DNA from: Streptococcus porcinus
GTDB lineage: Bacteria; Bacillota; Bacilli; Lactobacillales; Streptococcaceae
DNA: 64,000 nt
Reading direction: 5' to 3'
Assembly (NCBI RefSeq): GCF_901542335.1
Contig: NZ_LR594036.1
Location: 434,001-498,000 of the forward strand
In this document: one piece after another, positions 48,747 to 58,270 of the stretch
How the letters are laid out: each line of letters opens with the position of its first letter
How positions within the stretch are numbered: the first letter of the stretch is position 1
The notes under the pieces: model-generated
What the model was told of the DNA's origin: nothing
Database searches by the model: none
The model's input: the letters and a program-made list of their open reading frames with translations, nothing else
Program-made: the position numbers and the translations under genes

Positions 48747-48795
48747 GAGTTCAACCATTTTTGGTATTTTTAATGAATATTAGGAGGACGATTGG

Positions 48796-50802
48796 ATGTC
48801 TAATGCCAATCACCCAGCTTTTGATAAAGCTACAAAAGCTGGATTTATTATTGCACTTGGAATTGTCTATGGTGATATTGGAACTAGCCCCCTCTATACC
48901 ATGCAATCCTTAGTTGAGAATCAAGATGGTTTATCGCAAATATCTGAACAGTTTATCTTAGGTTCAGTTTCATTAATTTTTTGGACTTTAACCCTAATCA
49001 CTACTGTTAAATATGTTTGGATAGCCTTAAAGGCAGATAATCATCATGAGGGCGGTATTTTTTCTCTCTATACTTTGGTTAGAAGAATGTCGAAGTGGCT
49101 CATTGTTCCAGCCATGATTGGTGGAGCAACTCTGTTATCAGATGGTGCCTTGACTCCTGCAGTAACAGTTACTTCAGCGATTGAAGGCTTGAAAGCTGTG
49201 CCTGGTATTGACCATATCTATGCCAATCAAACAAATGTTATTATTACTACTTTGTTGATTCTACTAACACTGTTCAGTATTCAAAGATTTGGAACAAGTA
49301 TGATTGGTAAACTATTTGGTCCGGTTATGTTTATTTGGTTTAGCTTTCTTGGCTTGACCGGAATAATGAACAGCCTTGGTCATTTGGAAATCTTTAAAGC
49401 CATCAATCCCTACTATGCTATCCACTTATTATTGAGCCCGGAAAATCACCGTGGCATTTTTATCTTAGGTTCTATTTTCCTTGCAACTACCGGTGCCGAA
49501 GCCCTTTATTCAGATTTGGGCCATGTTGGTCGTGGTAATATTTATGTTAGTTGGCCATTTGTTAAGGTTTGTATACTCTTATCCTATTGTGGTCAAGGAG
49601 CTTGGATTTTGGCTAATAAAAATAGTGGAATAGAGTTAAATCCATTCTTTGCTAGTGTTCCCGAAGCTTTTCGCGTTTATGCTGTTATTTTGGCAACGCT
49701 AGCTGCTATTATTGCCTCGCAAGCTTTAATAACAGGTTCATTTACCTTGGTAGCAGAAGCCATGCGCTTGAAAATTTTTCCGCTCTTTAGAGTTACCTAT
49801 CCGGGTGAAAACTTGGGTCAACTTTATATCCCTGTAATTAACTGGGTTTTGTTTCTCATTACGTCAAGTACAGTTTTATATTTTAGAAATTCCGCTCATA
49901 TGGAATCAGCCTATGGTCTGGCCATTACAATTACGATGTTAATGACTACGATTCTGCTCAATTACTATCTTATCAAGCGCGGAATGAAATCAGTTCTTGC
50001 TCACTTAGTGATGTCATTTTTTGCAGTTATTGAATTTATCTTCTTTTGGGCTTCAGCCGTTAAGTTTTTCCATGGAGGGTATGTGGTTGTTATCATTGCG
50101 CTGACAATTGTTTCTTTAATGTTCATTTGGTATCGAGGAACTAAGATTGTATTTAAATATGTTAAGTCTCTTAATCTACTAGATTATCGTGAACAGATTA
50201 AGGCTCTTCGAGATGACACATCTATTGATTTGTATCAAACGAATGTTGTGTATTTGACAAATAGGATTAATGACAACATGATTGATAAGTCAATCCTATA
50301 TTCCATCCTGGATAAGCGACCAAAGCGGGCTAAAGTATACTGGTTTGTAAATGTAAAGGTAACAGATGAACCTTACACAGCTAAGTACAAGGTTGACATG
50401 ATGGGAACGGACTACATGGTTAAAGTGGAACTCTATTTAGGATTTAGAATGCCTCAGACTGTTCCGCGTTATTTAAGAACTATTGTTCAAGATTTAATGG
50501 AAAGTGGTCGTTTACCAAAACAAGTTCAGGAGTATTCAATTTCTCGTGGACGTGAAGTAGGTGATTTCCGTTTCGTTATTATTGAAGAACGTGTTTCTCA
50601 AGCTAGACAGTTAAGTGGTTTTGAACGTTTTATCATGCAAACAAAAGCAAGTATCAAACATTTCACAGCAACGCCTACTCGTTGGTTTGGTTTGCAATAT
50701 TCAGAGGTAAAAATAGAGCTGGTTCCACTAATGCTCTCTGATATCTTGAAATTACCAATAAAAGAAGTGAAAGAAGTTGATCCAAAAGCTGAAACGATTT
50801 AA
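48796..50802 (+). CDS. kup: KUP-family potassium uptake protein
   Basis: Integral membrane K+/H+ symporter. The 668 residues have the KUP N-terminal signature ([17 protein letters not shown], residues 21-37), [12 protein letters not shown], and about 12 membrane spans to residue 440, followed by a C-terminal cytoplasmic domain. Monocistronic with its own extended -10 promoter. Whether c-di-AMP controls it cannot be read from the DNA. Confidence 0.95.
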   Translation: MSNANHPAFDKATKAGFIIALGIVYGDIGTSPLYTMQSLVENQDGLSQISEQFILGSVSLIFWTLTLITTVKYVWIALKADNHHEGGIFSLYTLVRRMSKWLIVPAMIGGATLLSDGALTPAVTVTSAIEGLKAVPGIDHIYANQTNVIITTLLILLTLFSIQRFGTSMIGKLFGPVMFIWFSFLGLTGIMNSLGHLEIFKAINPYYAIHLLLSPENHRGIFILGSIFLATTGAEALYSDLGHVGRGNIYVSWPFVKVCILLSYCGQGAWILANKNSGIELNPFFASVPEAFRVYAVILATLAAIIASQALITGSFTLVAEAMRLKIFPLFRVTYPGENLGQLYIPVINWVLFLITSSTVLYFRNSAHMESAYGLAITITMLMTTILLNYYLIKRGMKSVLAHLVMSFFAVIEFIFFWASAVKFFHGGYVVVIIALTIVSLMFIWYRGTKIVFKYVKSLNLLDYREQIKALRDDTSIDLYQTNVVYLTNRINDNMIDKSILYSILDKRPKRAKVYWFVNVKVTDEPYTAKYKVDMMGTDYMVKVELYLGFRMPQTVPRYLRTIVQDLMESGRLPKQVQEYSISRGREVGDFRFVIIEERVSQARQLSGFERFIMQTKASIKHFTATPTRWFGLQYSEVKIELVPLMLSDILKLPIKEVKEVDPKAETI

Positions 50803-50855
50803 AAACCAGTAAAAGCATTTCAACTGACTTCAAATAGTCAACTGTTGTATTTTAA

Positions 50856-50899
50856 AAATGGACTTAGTTCTCTCCAATATAGAACTAAGTCCATTTAAT
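50856..50899 (+). terminator. Long hairpin after kup
   Basis: Perfect 16-bp stem (50856-50871 with 50881-50896) with a 9-base loop, followed only by AATTTTAG, a weak T tract. Confidence 0.65.
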
Positions 50900-51025
50900 T
50901 TTAGTTTATTTGCTAGTCTGATAAGTTTTTTTCTCAACCATTACAGTTGACAAATAACCATTTTTTGATCGACTTTATGGTATAATTACTACAATTTTAG
51001 GGATTTTGAGAATTGAAAGTTTATA

Positions 51026-51307
51026 TTAGCTCTCTTTCTTTAAACAAGTTTGATGTTCTTTTATATAAATTAATTTTTCTTGGCGGCTTTTTCGTTTTTT
51101 GAAAAGTGCCTCTGCACTCATAGCCTCTTGTTTGCTTGCAAAAGATTCAGTATATAGTAGTTTAACTGGCAAGCGAGAACGCGTGTATTTAGCTCCCTTC
51201 CCTTCATTATGGGTTTTTATCCTTCTGTCGATGTCAGTTGTATATCCTGTATAAAGTGTCTTGTCAGCACATTCTAAAACATACATATAAGCTTTCTTAT
51301 TTATCAT
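51026..51307 (-). CDS. GIY-YIG nuclease-domain protein (UPF0213/YhbQ type)
   Basis: A 93-residue single-domain GIY-YIG protein ([19 protein letters not shown], catalytic Arg in [10 protein letters not shown], Glu in SAEALFKKR). Small members of this family are of unsettled function, with nuclease activity reported for some. I start at MINKKAYM, which overlaps the end of the upstream membrane-protein gene by 11 bases; the frame runs further upstream inside that gene. Third gene of a minus-strand block with trmN6. Confidence 0.88.
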   Translation of the reverse strand: MINKKAYMYVLECADKTLYTGYTTDIDRRIKTHNEGKGAKYTRSRLPVKLLYTESFASKQEAMSAEALFKKRKSRQEKLIYIKEHQTCLKKES

Positions 51308-51515
51308 GAGTAATTGCCTTTTTTGTGAGAATGAAGAGCATCTGCAATGCAAGTATTAACAAATAAAAAGTCCCCCAAACAAGTTCTGTAAACAGACGGG
51401 AATGAGTAGTTTGTATTGCGCCAGTTCCATCAGTTTCTCGGGTCCATAAAAAGAATGCAACAATAAGAAATAAAGCAAAAAGTATGAGATTAAAGATCAA
51501 TAAGGTCTTTTTCAT
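51297..51515 (-). CDS. Small two-span membrane protein of unknown function
   Basis: A 72-residue protein with two hydrophobic helices (about 4-24 and 44-64). It sits between the methyltransferase and the GIY-YIG gene, 22 bases after the former and overlapping the latter. The start [10 protein letters not shown] is the natural one; the frame continues upstream into the methyltransferase gene. I do not recognise the family. Confidence 0.65.
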   Translation of the reverse strand: MKKTLLIFNLILFALFLIVAFFLWTRETDGTGAIQTTHSRLFTELVWGTFYLLILALQMLFILTKKAITHDK

Positions 51516-51537
51516 ATATAAAAGCGTTCTTCTGTTG

Positions 51538-52287
51538 TTACTTTGTACCAAAATAAAGAGTATTGATATCGTCTGTGTAATCGCCATTTTCTTTGTGAAC
51601 AATGAGTGGTGGCAAGATTTTCATTCCTTCAATGGAGCCATCCTTGATAGCTTCGATTAATAGCATATTGGCTTCTTTACTAGCTTTGGGATATACGAAT
51701 TGAACTCGTTTGGGAGCTAGGCCATATTTTTGTAAAGAATTCATTATTTCAATAAAACGATCTGGTCGATGGACTATTGCTAAACGTCCGTTAGATTTTA
51801 AAGCATGCCGACTAATACTACAGATTTCTTCTAAATTTGTAGTGATTTCATGGCGAGCCAAGAGATAATGTTTAGAGATATTTTTCTTTGAACTTTTAGT
51901 TGATTTAAAGTAAGGTGGGTTACAGAGGATAAGGTCAACTCCTGATCTTGGAACGTGATTTAATAGATTATTTAAATCATCACAGATTATAGAAACTTGT
52001 TTTTCTAACTGATTGAGTTTAATAGATCGTTCGGCCATTTCTGCCAACCGTTCTTGAATTTCAATTTCCACAATTTGGGCGTTAGTATTGCGACTAGCAA
52101 AAAGGCCAACAGCACCGTTACCAGAGCACAAATCAACAATTAGCCCTCTAGAAGGTAGCCTTGGAAATCGTGATAGTAGAACGCTATCAATTGAATAAGA
52201 AAAAACATCCTTATTTTGAATAATTTTAACATCGTTTGAGAATAATTGATCAACGCGTTCCCCAGTTTTTAAAAGTTCTTCTGTCAT
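51538..52287 (-). CDS. trmN6: tRNA1(Val) (adenine-N6)-methyltransferase family protein
   Basis: A 249-residue SAM-dependent methyltransferase: motif I VDLCSGNGAVGLFAS (about 50-64) and catalytic NPPY (about 124-127). The family (YfiC/TrmN6, YabB) methylates A37 of tRNA-Val in E. coli. The ATG lies exactly six bases after a TGTTATAAT extended -10, so the mRNA should be leaderless; there is no ribosome site. Confidence 0.88.
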   Translation of the reverse strand: MTEELLKTGERVDQLFSNDVKIIQNKDVFSYSIDSVLLSRFPRLPSRGLIVDLCSGNGAVGLFASRNTNAQIVEIEIQERLAEMAERSIKLNQLEKQVSIICDDLNNLLNHVPRSGVDLILCNPPYFKSTKSSKKNISKHYLLARHEITTNLEEICSISRHALKSNGRLAIVHRPDRFIEIMNSLQKYGLAPKRVQFVYPKASKEANMLLIEAIKDGSIEGMKILPPLIVHKENGDYTDDINTLYFGTK

Positions 52288-52293
52288 AAAAAT

Positions 52294-52302
52294 ATTATAA
52301 CA
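52294..52302 (-). promoter_or_regulatory. trmN6 extended -10 promoter (leaderless)
   Basis: Minus strand TGTTATAAT; the TATAAT (52294-52299) is separated from the ATG by six bases. Confidence 0.75.
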
Positions 52303-52373
52303 GAAAAGTACCTGTTGAGAAATAACTACTTATTAACAGCACAAGGAGTCAAGTGGCTATTTTGACATAGAAT

Positions 52374-52401
52374 TTGACAAAGATGGTATTCGTGATACAA
52401 T
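52374..52401 (+). promoter_or_regulatory. plsC promoter
   Basis: TTGACA (52374-52379), 16-base spacer, extended -10 TGATACAAT (TACAAT 52396-52401). A second TTGACA lies at 52362. Confidence 0.8.
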
Positions 52402-52433
52402 AAATGAAGTTAAAATGATTGAAGGAGAATAGG

Positions 52434-53174
52434 GTGTTTTACGCATATTTACGTGGGCTTGTTGTCTTTATTTTATGGGCTGTTAATGGTAATTCACATT
52501 ACCATAATGAAAAAAATATTTTGCCAGCTGATGAAAATTATATTTTAGTGGCTCCTCACCGAACTTTTTGGGATCCGGTTTATATGGCGTTTGCTGCGAG
52601 ACCAAAACAATTTGTATTTATGGCGAAAAAGGAATTATTTGCTAATCGAATTTTTGCATGGTGGATAAAAATGTGTGGGGCTTTTCCAATTGATCGGGAT
52701 AAACCGTCACCTGATGCTATCCGTTATCCTGTAAATGTTTTAAAAAAGAAAAATCGTTCCTTGGTTATGTTTCCTAGTGGAAGCCGTCATTCAAAAGATG
52801 TAAAAGGAGGCGTTGCTGTTATCGCCAAGATGGCCAAGGTTAAAATTCTGCCAGCTGCTTATGCTGGACCAATGACGCTAAAAGGACTTATTCTAGGTGA
52901 CCGCGTCGATATGAATTTTGGTCATCCTATTGATATCTCAGATATAAAACGGATGAATGACGAAGGGATTAAAGAAGTTGCCAGTCGTATCCAAGCAGAG
53001 TTTGATCGGATTGATGAAGAAAATGCCCAGTTTCAACCTGGAAAAAGACGCAATCCTTTAACTTATATTTATCGCTTTCCGTTAGTTTTGATTGCGATAG
53101 TTATCTTACTATTAACGCTATTATTTTCTCTGCTAGCTAGTTTTGTTTGGGATCCGGATAAACATACTTATTAA
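52434..53174 (+). CDS. plsC: 1-acyl-sn-glycerol-3-phosphate acyltransferase
   Basis: Membrane acyltransferase that makes phosphatidic acid. The 246 residues show HRTFWDP (the HX4D catalytic motif, about 42-48), FPSGSRH in place of FPEGTRS (typical of this streptococcal type) and C-terminal membrane segments (about 215-240). I start at GTG 52434, ten bases after AAGGAG; a TTG at 52419 overlaps that site. Confidence 0.92.
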   Translation: MFYAYLRGLVVFILWAVNGNSHYHNEKNILPADENYILVAPHRTFWDPVYMAFAARPKQFVFMAKKELFANRIFAWWIKMCGAFPIDRDKPSPDAIRYPVNVLKKKNRSLVMFPSGSRHSKDVKGGVAVIAKMAKVKILPAAYAGPMTLKGLILGDRVDMNFGHPIDISDIKRMNDEGIKEVASRIQAEFDRIDEENAQFQPGKRRNPLTYIYRFPLVLIAIVILLLTLLFSLLASFVWDPDKHTY

Positions 53175-53198
53175 AATATCTTTCGGGATATTTTTTTT
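53173..53198 (+). terminator. Intrinsic terminator after plsC
   Basis: AAAATATC/GATATTTT stem with a 6-base loop and eight Ts, overlapping the plsC stop. Confidence 0.88.
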
Positions 53199-53215
53199 AT
53201 GTTTTTCATCATATT

Positions 53216-53223
53216 TCCGAATA
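53216..53223 (+). promoter_or_regulatory. cin-box (ComX/SigX site) of comEA
   Basis: TCCGAATA, matching TNCGAATA recognised by the competence sigma factor, 20 bases upstream of the comEA ATG. No normal -10 is near. Confidence 0.85.
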
Positions 53224-53242
53224 AATAATTGAGGTGATATGA

Positions 53243-53929
53243 ATGATTAAACACTTGATATCTTGTAAAGACAAAATGTGCTATTTTATATCGAAAATAC
53301 AATTACTGACAATACTGCTATTTATTGGAGTTTTTTTCTTACTTATTATTCTCCTAGTTGGTAGAAAAGAGGTACCTGACAATACTGCTTCCACTGTAAA
53401 ACTTGAGACAATCCAAGAAAGTCAAGAAACAAAAGCTAGTGCTAGAGAAATAGCATCAGCTCAAGAACAAGCTAATAAAGAAATTGTCGTTGATATCAAA
53501 GGAGCAGTCAAGCAAGAAGGCGTCTATCGTCTTAATAAGGAAAGTCGTGTGACGGATCTTATTAAAAAGGCGGGTGGGCTTACGGAATCTGCAGATAGGA
53601 GAGCTGTTAATTTAGCTCAAAAATTAAGTGACGGTAGCGTAGTGTATATTGCAAAAGTTGGGGAAAATAGATCAGTTATTCCTAACGAAGAAAACGGTAG
53701 TGATTCTAGTACGATAGAGAAAGAGAAACTTGATTTAAAAATTAATATCAATGTCGCAAAACTTGAAGATTTAACAAAGATTCCGGGAATAGGAGAGAAA
53801 AGAGCCAAGGAAATTATTGATGTTCGAGATAGTCAGGGAGGGTTTAAGAAATTAGAAGATCTCTTAAAGATTTCTGGAATTGGGCAAAAGACATTAGAAA
53901 AACTCAAAGATGATATTAGCATTGATTAG
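53243..53929 (+). CDS. comEA: Competence DNA receptor ComEA
   Basis: Membrane-anchored double-stranded DNA receptor for transformation. The 228 residues have one membrane segment (about 21-41), an SLBB domain (VDIKGAVKQEGVYRL, about 82-140) and a C-terminal double helix-hairpin-helix DNA-binding domain (INVAKLEDLTKIPGIGEKRA, then LEDLLKISGIGQKTLEKL). Under ComX control through the cin-box and translated with comEC (20-base overlap). Confidence 0.96.
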   Translation: MIKHLISCKDKMCYFISKIQLLTILLFIGVFFLLIILLVGRKEVPDNTASTVKLETIQESQETKASAREIASAQEQANKEIVVDIKGAVKQEGVYRLNKESRVTDLIKKAGGLTESADRRAVNLAQKLSDGSVVYIAKVGENRSVIPNEENGSDSSTIEKEKLDLKININVAKLEDLTKIPGIGEKRAKEIIDVRDSQGGFKKLEDLLKISGIGQKTLEKLKDDISID

Positions 53930-56153
53930 ACAGATGCCTATGCCTTTAATTCAGATTGTCTACCTTGTTATCTTTTCTTATTACACAGTTCGTTTTCCCA
54001 GCATTCCTCTTATAATTGTAGATATTTTAATAATCTCTTTAGTTATCAAACATTACAAAAAAAGAATTATTCCTTGGTTGATATGTCTTTCAGTCTCAAC
54101 AATGTCTCTATTTAGCTATTGGCAATGGCATGAAAATAAAGTTTATAATCAACAGCCGAAGAAGATTAGTCAAGTCAGACTTATTCCAGATACAGTTGCC
54201 ATTAATGGAGACTCTTTAACCTTCACTGGAGAGCATAAACATAGTAGGTATAAGCTTTTCTATAAATTGAAGAGCGAAAGGGAATTAATGTTTTTTAGGG
54301 AAAACAGAGACTATTTAAACATTGTTTCTGAGATACCTTTGGAAGAAGCTGAGGGTATTCGTAATTTTTCAGGATTTGATTATCGAGCATTTCTAAAATA
54401 TCAAGGGATACACCGTATAGGGCATATAAAAGGGTTAAATCAGTTATCAAAAAGCCCGACTAGGAACTTAGTCGAAATTGTGCGAACTTGGCGACGCCAG
54501 GCTATCATAATCTGTCAAAAAGAATTTCCCAAACCAATGTCTGATTACATGACAGGACTTTTATTTGGCTATTTGGATAAATCTTTCGGTGAAATGACCC
54601 GGATTTATAGTCAACTAGGGATTATACATCTATTTGCCTTATCGGGAATGCAAGTTGCTTTTTTCCTTAACTATTTTCGTAAACTATTGATACTTTTAGG
54701 TATTCCTAGAGATTACTTTCCTTATTTAGATATTTTGTTTTCTTTATTTTATGCCTTTATCACTGGATTTAGCATTTCTGTTTTACGGAGTTTGTGGCAA
54801 AGTAATTTAAGGAATTTTGGTTTTAAGGGACTTGACAATATTGCTTTAGCGTTCTTACTGATGTTTATTTGTGATCATCAGTTTCTACTGAGTATTGGAG
54901 GCGTTCTATCATTTGCCTATGCTTTTTTTATTACAGTACTTCGCTTTGAAAATTTTGAAGGGATTAGAAGGAGGGTTTATGAAACTTTCGCTTTAAATCT
55001 TTGTCTTCTCCCGTTTTTAATTAGCTATTTTTCACAATATAATGTAATGGCTATTTTATTGACTATTCTTTTTTCTTTTCTATTTGATAATGTAATTCTC
55101 CCAATCTTGTGCGTAACCTTTCTTTTATCTCCATTGATAAAATTCAGTATCTTTAATAGTTTGTTTTTGCTTATGGAAAAATTAGTTCATCTTATTGGAA
55201 GATATACTAGTAAACCAATAACTTTAGGAAATCCAAATGTAATCCAATTTTTCCTACTTATCATAGTTCTTGCTTTTTTTGTCAATCAACTCTCAAAAAA
55301 GAAAGCTGTTTTCTTACCAGCTTGTGTCATTGTTTTTCTCTTTCTGAGTGTGAGAACACCGTTCCTTAATGAAATTACCGTTGTAGATGTTGGACAAGGA
55401 GATAGTATTTTAATTAGAGATATGAATAACAAAACTCTTTTGATTGATGTCGGTGGCGTACACTATTTTGATGGGAGAGAAACCTGGCAAAAAAAGTATA
55501 GACAATCTAATGCTGATAAAACCCTTATTCCCTATCTTAAGTCAAGGGGGATTACAAAAATTGATTATCTATTACTAACTCATACTGACAATGATCATGT
55601 AGGAGATATGGAGGAAGTTGCCAAAAACTTTGAAGTTAAGGAGATTTTAACTAGTCAGGGAAGTATGAAAAATATTAGTTTTGTGAATAGGCTTAAAGCT
55701 ATGAAAATTAAAACAAAGCTGGTTAAGGCCGGTGACCGACTTTCTATAATGGGGAGTCACTTACAGGTTCTTTATCCATGGTCGATAGGAGATGGTAAAA
55801 ATAATGACTCTTTAATTTTATATGGTCGTTTATTAGGAAAAAACTTTCTTTTTACAGGTGATATTGAAGCAGAAGGTGAAAAAACGTTACTTGAAAAATA
55901 CCCAGACTTAAAAGTAGATATCTTGAAAGTGGGGCATCATGGATCCAAAGGATCCTCTACAGAAGATTTTCTAAATACAATATCAACGAAGGTTGCTTTG
56001 ATTTCTGCTGGTAACAATAATGCTTTTAAGCATCCAAGCCCCGAAACTTTAGAACGGTTTAAAGAGCGACATGTCAAGGTTTATCGGACGGATCAACAAG
56101 GAGCCATACGATTTACTGGACGTAGTCAGTGGGAAATTGAGACTTGTCGCTAA
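53910..56153 (+). CDS. comEC: Competence DNA uptake channel ComEC
   Basis: Polytopic membrane protein that translocates single-stranded DNA. The 747 residues show an N-terminal OB-like region, the competence domain (GLLFGYLDKSF, HLFALSGMQVAFFL) with about ten membrane spans, and a C-terminal metallo-beta-lactamase-like domain (VVDVGQGDSILI, LTHTDNDHVGD, VGHHGSKGS) thought to degrade one strand. Intact, so DNA uptake could be functional. It overlaps comEA. Confidence 0.95.
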   Translation: MILALIRQMPMPLIQIVYLVIFSYYTVRFPSIPLIIVDILIISLVIKHYKKRIIPWLICLSVSTMSLFSYWQWHENKVYNQQPKKISQVRLIPDTVAINGDSLTFTGEHKHSRYKLFYKLKSERELMFFRENRDYLNIVSEIPLEEAEGIRNFSGFDYRAFLKYQGIHRIGHIKGLNQLSKSPTRNLVEIVRTWRRQAIIICQKEFPKPMSDYMTGLLFGYLDKSFGEMTRIYSQLGIIHLFALSGMQVAFFLNYFRKLLILLGIPRDYFPYLDILFSLFYAFITGFSISVLRSLWQSNLRNFGFKGLDNIALAFLLMFICDHQFLLSIGGVLSFAYAFFITVLRFENFEGIRRRVYETFALNLCLLPFLISYFSQYNVMAILLTILFSFLFDNVILPILCVTFLLSPLIKFSIFNSLFLLMEKLVHLIGRYTSKPITLGNPNVIQFFLLIIVLAFFVNQLSKKKAVFLPACVIVFLFLSVRTPFLNEITVVDVGQGDSILIRDMNNKTLLIDVGGVHYFDGRETWQKKYRQSNADKTLIPYLKSRGITKIDYLLLTHTDNDHVGDMEEVAKNFEVKEILTSQGSMKNISFVNRLKAMKIKTKLVKAGDRLSIMGSHLQVLYPWSIGDGKNNDSLILYGRLLGKNFLFTGDIEAEGEKTLLEKYPDLKVDILKVGHHGSKGSSTEDFLNTISTKVALISAGNNNAFKHPSPETLERFKERHVKVYRTDQQGAIRFTGRSQWEIETCR

Positions 56154-56211
56154 TAGAGTGATTTTTATATAGTAGAAATCTAAGAGCTTTTCTTCAATTT
56201 TAAAGATAAGA

Positions 56212-56220
56212 TGGTATAAT
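56212..56220 (+). promoter_or_regulatory. holA extended -10 promoter (leaderless)
   Basis: TGGTATAAT (TATAAT 56215-56220) then AGGTAC and the ATG at 56227. Confidence 0.8.
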
Positions 56221-56226
56221 AGGTAC

Positions 56227-57258
56227 ATGATTGCAATCGAAAAAGTAAAGAAATTGTCAAAAGATAAACTAGGTCTTATAACCTTAGTTACAGGTGATGA
56301 TTTAGGGCAATTCAGCCAGATTAAAGAGGAAGTTCTGAAAGCAATTGCTTATAATAAAGAGGACTTAGCCTACTCCTATTTTGATTTATCAGAAGGAGGA
56401 TATTCTGAAGCAGAAATGGATTTACTAAGTCTTCCTTTTTTCGCTGATTCCAAAGTTGTCATCTTTGATCATTTCGTTGATATTACGACACAAAAAAAGA
56501 ATCACCTGAAAGAAGATGAGCTTAAATCTTTCGAAAGTTATTTGGAGAAACCTCTAGGAACGACAAAGTTAATTATCTTTGCGCCTGGGAAGCTGGATGG
56601 AAAGAGACGTATCGTTAAGTTATTAAAGCGTGATGCGGAGGTTATTGAAGCGCTTCCTTTAAAAGAAGTAGAACTAAAGCAATATTTTCAGTCAAGGGGA
56701 AAAGAAATTGGGTTGATATTTGATAGTGGTGTTTTTGATAAGCTTCTTTTAAAATCCAATGGAGACTTTAGCGAGATAGCAAAAAATTTATTGTTTTTAA
56801 AAACATATAAGGGACAAGGTAATATCTCTTTAGAAGATGTCGATGAGGCAATTCCAAAAACACTTAATGATAATATTTTTGATTTATCGCGTTTTATTTT
56901 ACAAGGAAGTAGTGATCAAGTAGCTGAATTGGTCCATGATCTCAGACTAGCTGGTGAAGATGAAATTAAATTGATTGCTATTTTGTTAGGACAATTTCGG
57001 CTATATTTACAAATTAAGTTGTTACTACAAGATAGTAAGAATGAGCAACAAATAGTCTTGGCTCTTTCTGATTTGATGGCACGGAGAGTTAACCCCTACC
57101 AAGTAAAATTCGCTATTCGTGATTCACAAAATTTAAGTATTGCTTATTTAGAAAAAATAGTGAAAGTATTGATTGAAACTGACTATCAAATTAAAAAAGG
57201 GGTCAATGATAAAACCTATTTATTTGATTTAGCCATCCTAAAATTGATGATTGGTTGA
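56227..57258 (+). CDS. holA: DNA polymerase III delta subunit
   Basis: Clamp-loader subunit that opens the beta clamp. The 343 residues have the three-domain delta layout (N-terminal RecA-like part LITLVTGDDLGQFSQIKEEV, SLPFFADSKVVIFDH; collar domain AGEDEIKLIAILLGQFRLYLQIK). The mRNA is probably leaderless, since the ATG follows the -10 by six bases and there is no ribosome site. Confidence 0.94.
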   Translation: MIAIEKVKKLSKDKLGLITLVTGDDLGQFSQIKEEVLKAIAYNKEDLAYSYFDLSEGGYSEAEMDLLSLPFFADSKVVIFDHFVDITTQKKNHLKEDELKSFESYLEKPLGTTKLIIFAPGKLDGKRRIVKLLKRDAEVIEALPLKEVELKQYFQSRGKEIGLIFDSGVFDKLLLKSNGDFSEIAKNLLFLKTYKGQGNISLEDVDEAIPKTLNDNIFDLSRFILQGSSDQVAELVHDLRLAGEDEIKLIAILLGQFRLYLQIKLLLQDSKNEQQIVLALSDLMARRVNPYQVKFAIRDSQNLSIAYLEKIVKVLIETDYQIKKGVNDKTYLFDLAILKLMIG

Positions 57259-57315
57259 GGTCTAATTGGGAACTTATTCTAGTAGTCATACCTTATTTAG
57301 AATTAATCAAAATAG

Positions 57316-57344
57316 TTGAAAGCTCTATCAAATTAGGTTACTAT
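57316..57344 (+). promoter_or_regulatory. sodA promoter
   Basis: TTGAAA (57316-57321), 17-base spacer, TACTAT (57339-57344). Confidence 0.65.
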
Positions 57345-57376
57345 AGTCTTATCAACAATGGAAAAGAGGAATACAA

Positions 57377-57985
57377 ATGGCTATTATTTTACCTGAACTT
57401 CCCTATGCATATGATGCTTTAGAGCCCCAATTTGATAAAGAAACAATGATACTTCATCATGATAAACATCATGCAACCTATGTTGCTAATGCTAATGCGG
57501 CACTTGAAAAACATCCAGAACTTGGTGAAAACCTTGAAGAGCTTTTAGCAGATGTTTCAGCTATTCCTGAGGATATCCGTCAAGCTTTGGTTAATAACGG
57601 AGGTGGGCATCTCAATCATGCACTTTTTTGGGAAATACTCTCTCCAGAAAAAACTGAAGTGACTAGCGATGTGGCAAGTGCAATTGATGAGACATTTGGT
57701 TCCTTCGAGGCTTTTAAAGACGCTTTTACGACTGCAGCAACTAGCCGTTTTGGCTCGGGCTGGGCTTGGTTAGTCGTTAATAATGAAGGTAAACTAGAAG
57801 TTATGTCTACTGCGAATCAAGATACTCCAATATCTGAAGGGAAACACCCTATTTTGGGACTTGATGTTTGGGAACATGCCTATTATTTAAATTACCGTAA
57901 TATTCGTCCAAACTATATCAAAGCCTTCTTTGAAATTATTAACTGGAATAAAGTTGATGAACTGTACAAAGCTGCTAAAGCTTAA
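57377..57985 (+). CDS. sodA: Superoxide dismutase (Mn/Fe)
   Basis: The single streptococcal SOD, 202 residues, with the metal ligands in [10 protein letters not shown] (His 27), NHALFW, and [13 protein letters not shown] (Asp and His). It removes superoxide in the cytoplasm. Ribosome site AAAAGAGG, own promoter, own terminator. Mn is the usual metal in streptococci, but cambialistic forms exist and the sequence alone does not decide. Confidence 0.97.
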   Translation: MAIILPELPYAYDALEPQFDKETMILHHDKHHATYVANANAALEKHPELGENLEELLADVSAIPEDIRQALVNNGGGHLNHALFWEILSPEKTEVTSDVASAIDETFGSFEAFKDAFTTAATSRFGSGWAWLVVNNEGKLEVMSTANQDTPISEGKHPILGLDVWEHAYYLNYRNIRPNYIKAFFEIINWNKVDELYKAAKA

Positions 57986-58005
57986 ACTGATGATAATTTA
58001 TGAAG

Positions 58006-58031
58006 AACTGACCAAAAGGCCAGTTTTTTTT
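58006..58031 (+). terminator. Intrinsic terminator after sodA
   Basis: AACTGACC/GGCCAGTT stem with one mismatch, loop AAAA, eight Ts. Confidence 0.9.
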
Positions 58032-58227
58032 GCTTTAGAAATATATTTCTTTTTTTATATCATAGAAGTTTAAAGGGTTAGCTAATCAGGATTTATTTAA
58101 GCAATTTAAATAAGTCTAATTTTGTGTCTATCCCGTGGTCTTTTTGGTAAAATAATTCTTTGAAAACTCCAAACTTCTATTTTGTAATATAATTGACATA
58201 TAATTGTCTAAAAAACGCAACATTCCC

Positions 58228-58255
58228 TTGATTTTTAATTAAAATAATATAAAAT
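58228..58255 (+). promoter_or_regulatory. Promoter of the serine hydrolase gene
   Basis: TTGATT (58228-58233), 16-base spacer, TAAAAT (58250-58255) in very AT-rich DNA. Confidence 0.55.
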
Positions 58256-58270
58256 ATAATTGAGAGGAGA

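Noticed and set aside
52361..52379. Tandem TTTGACA repeats before plsC as a CtsR operator
   Set aside because: The two heptads are five bases apart, not three, and the sixth position differs; better read as two alternative -35 elements.
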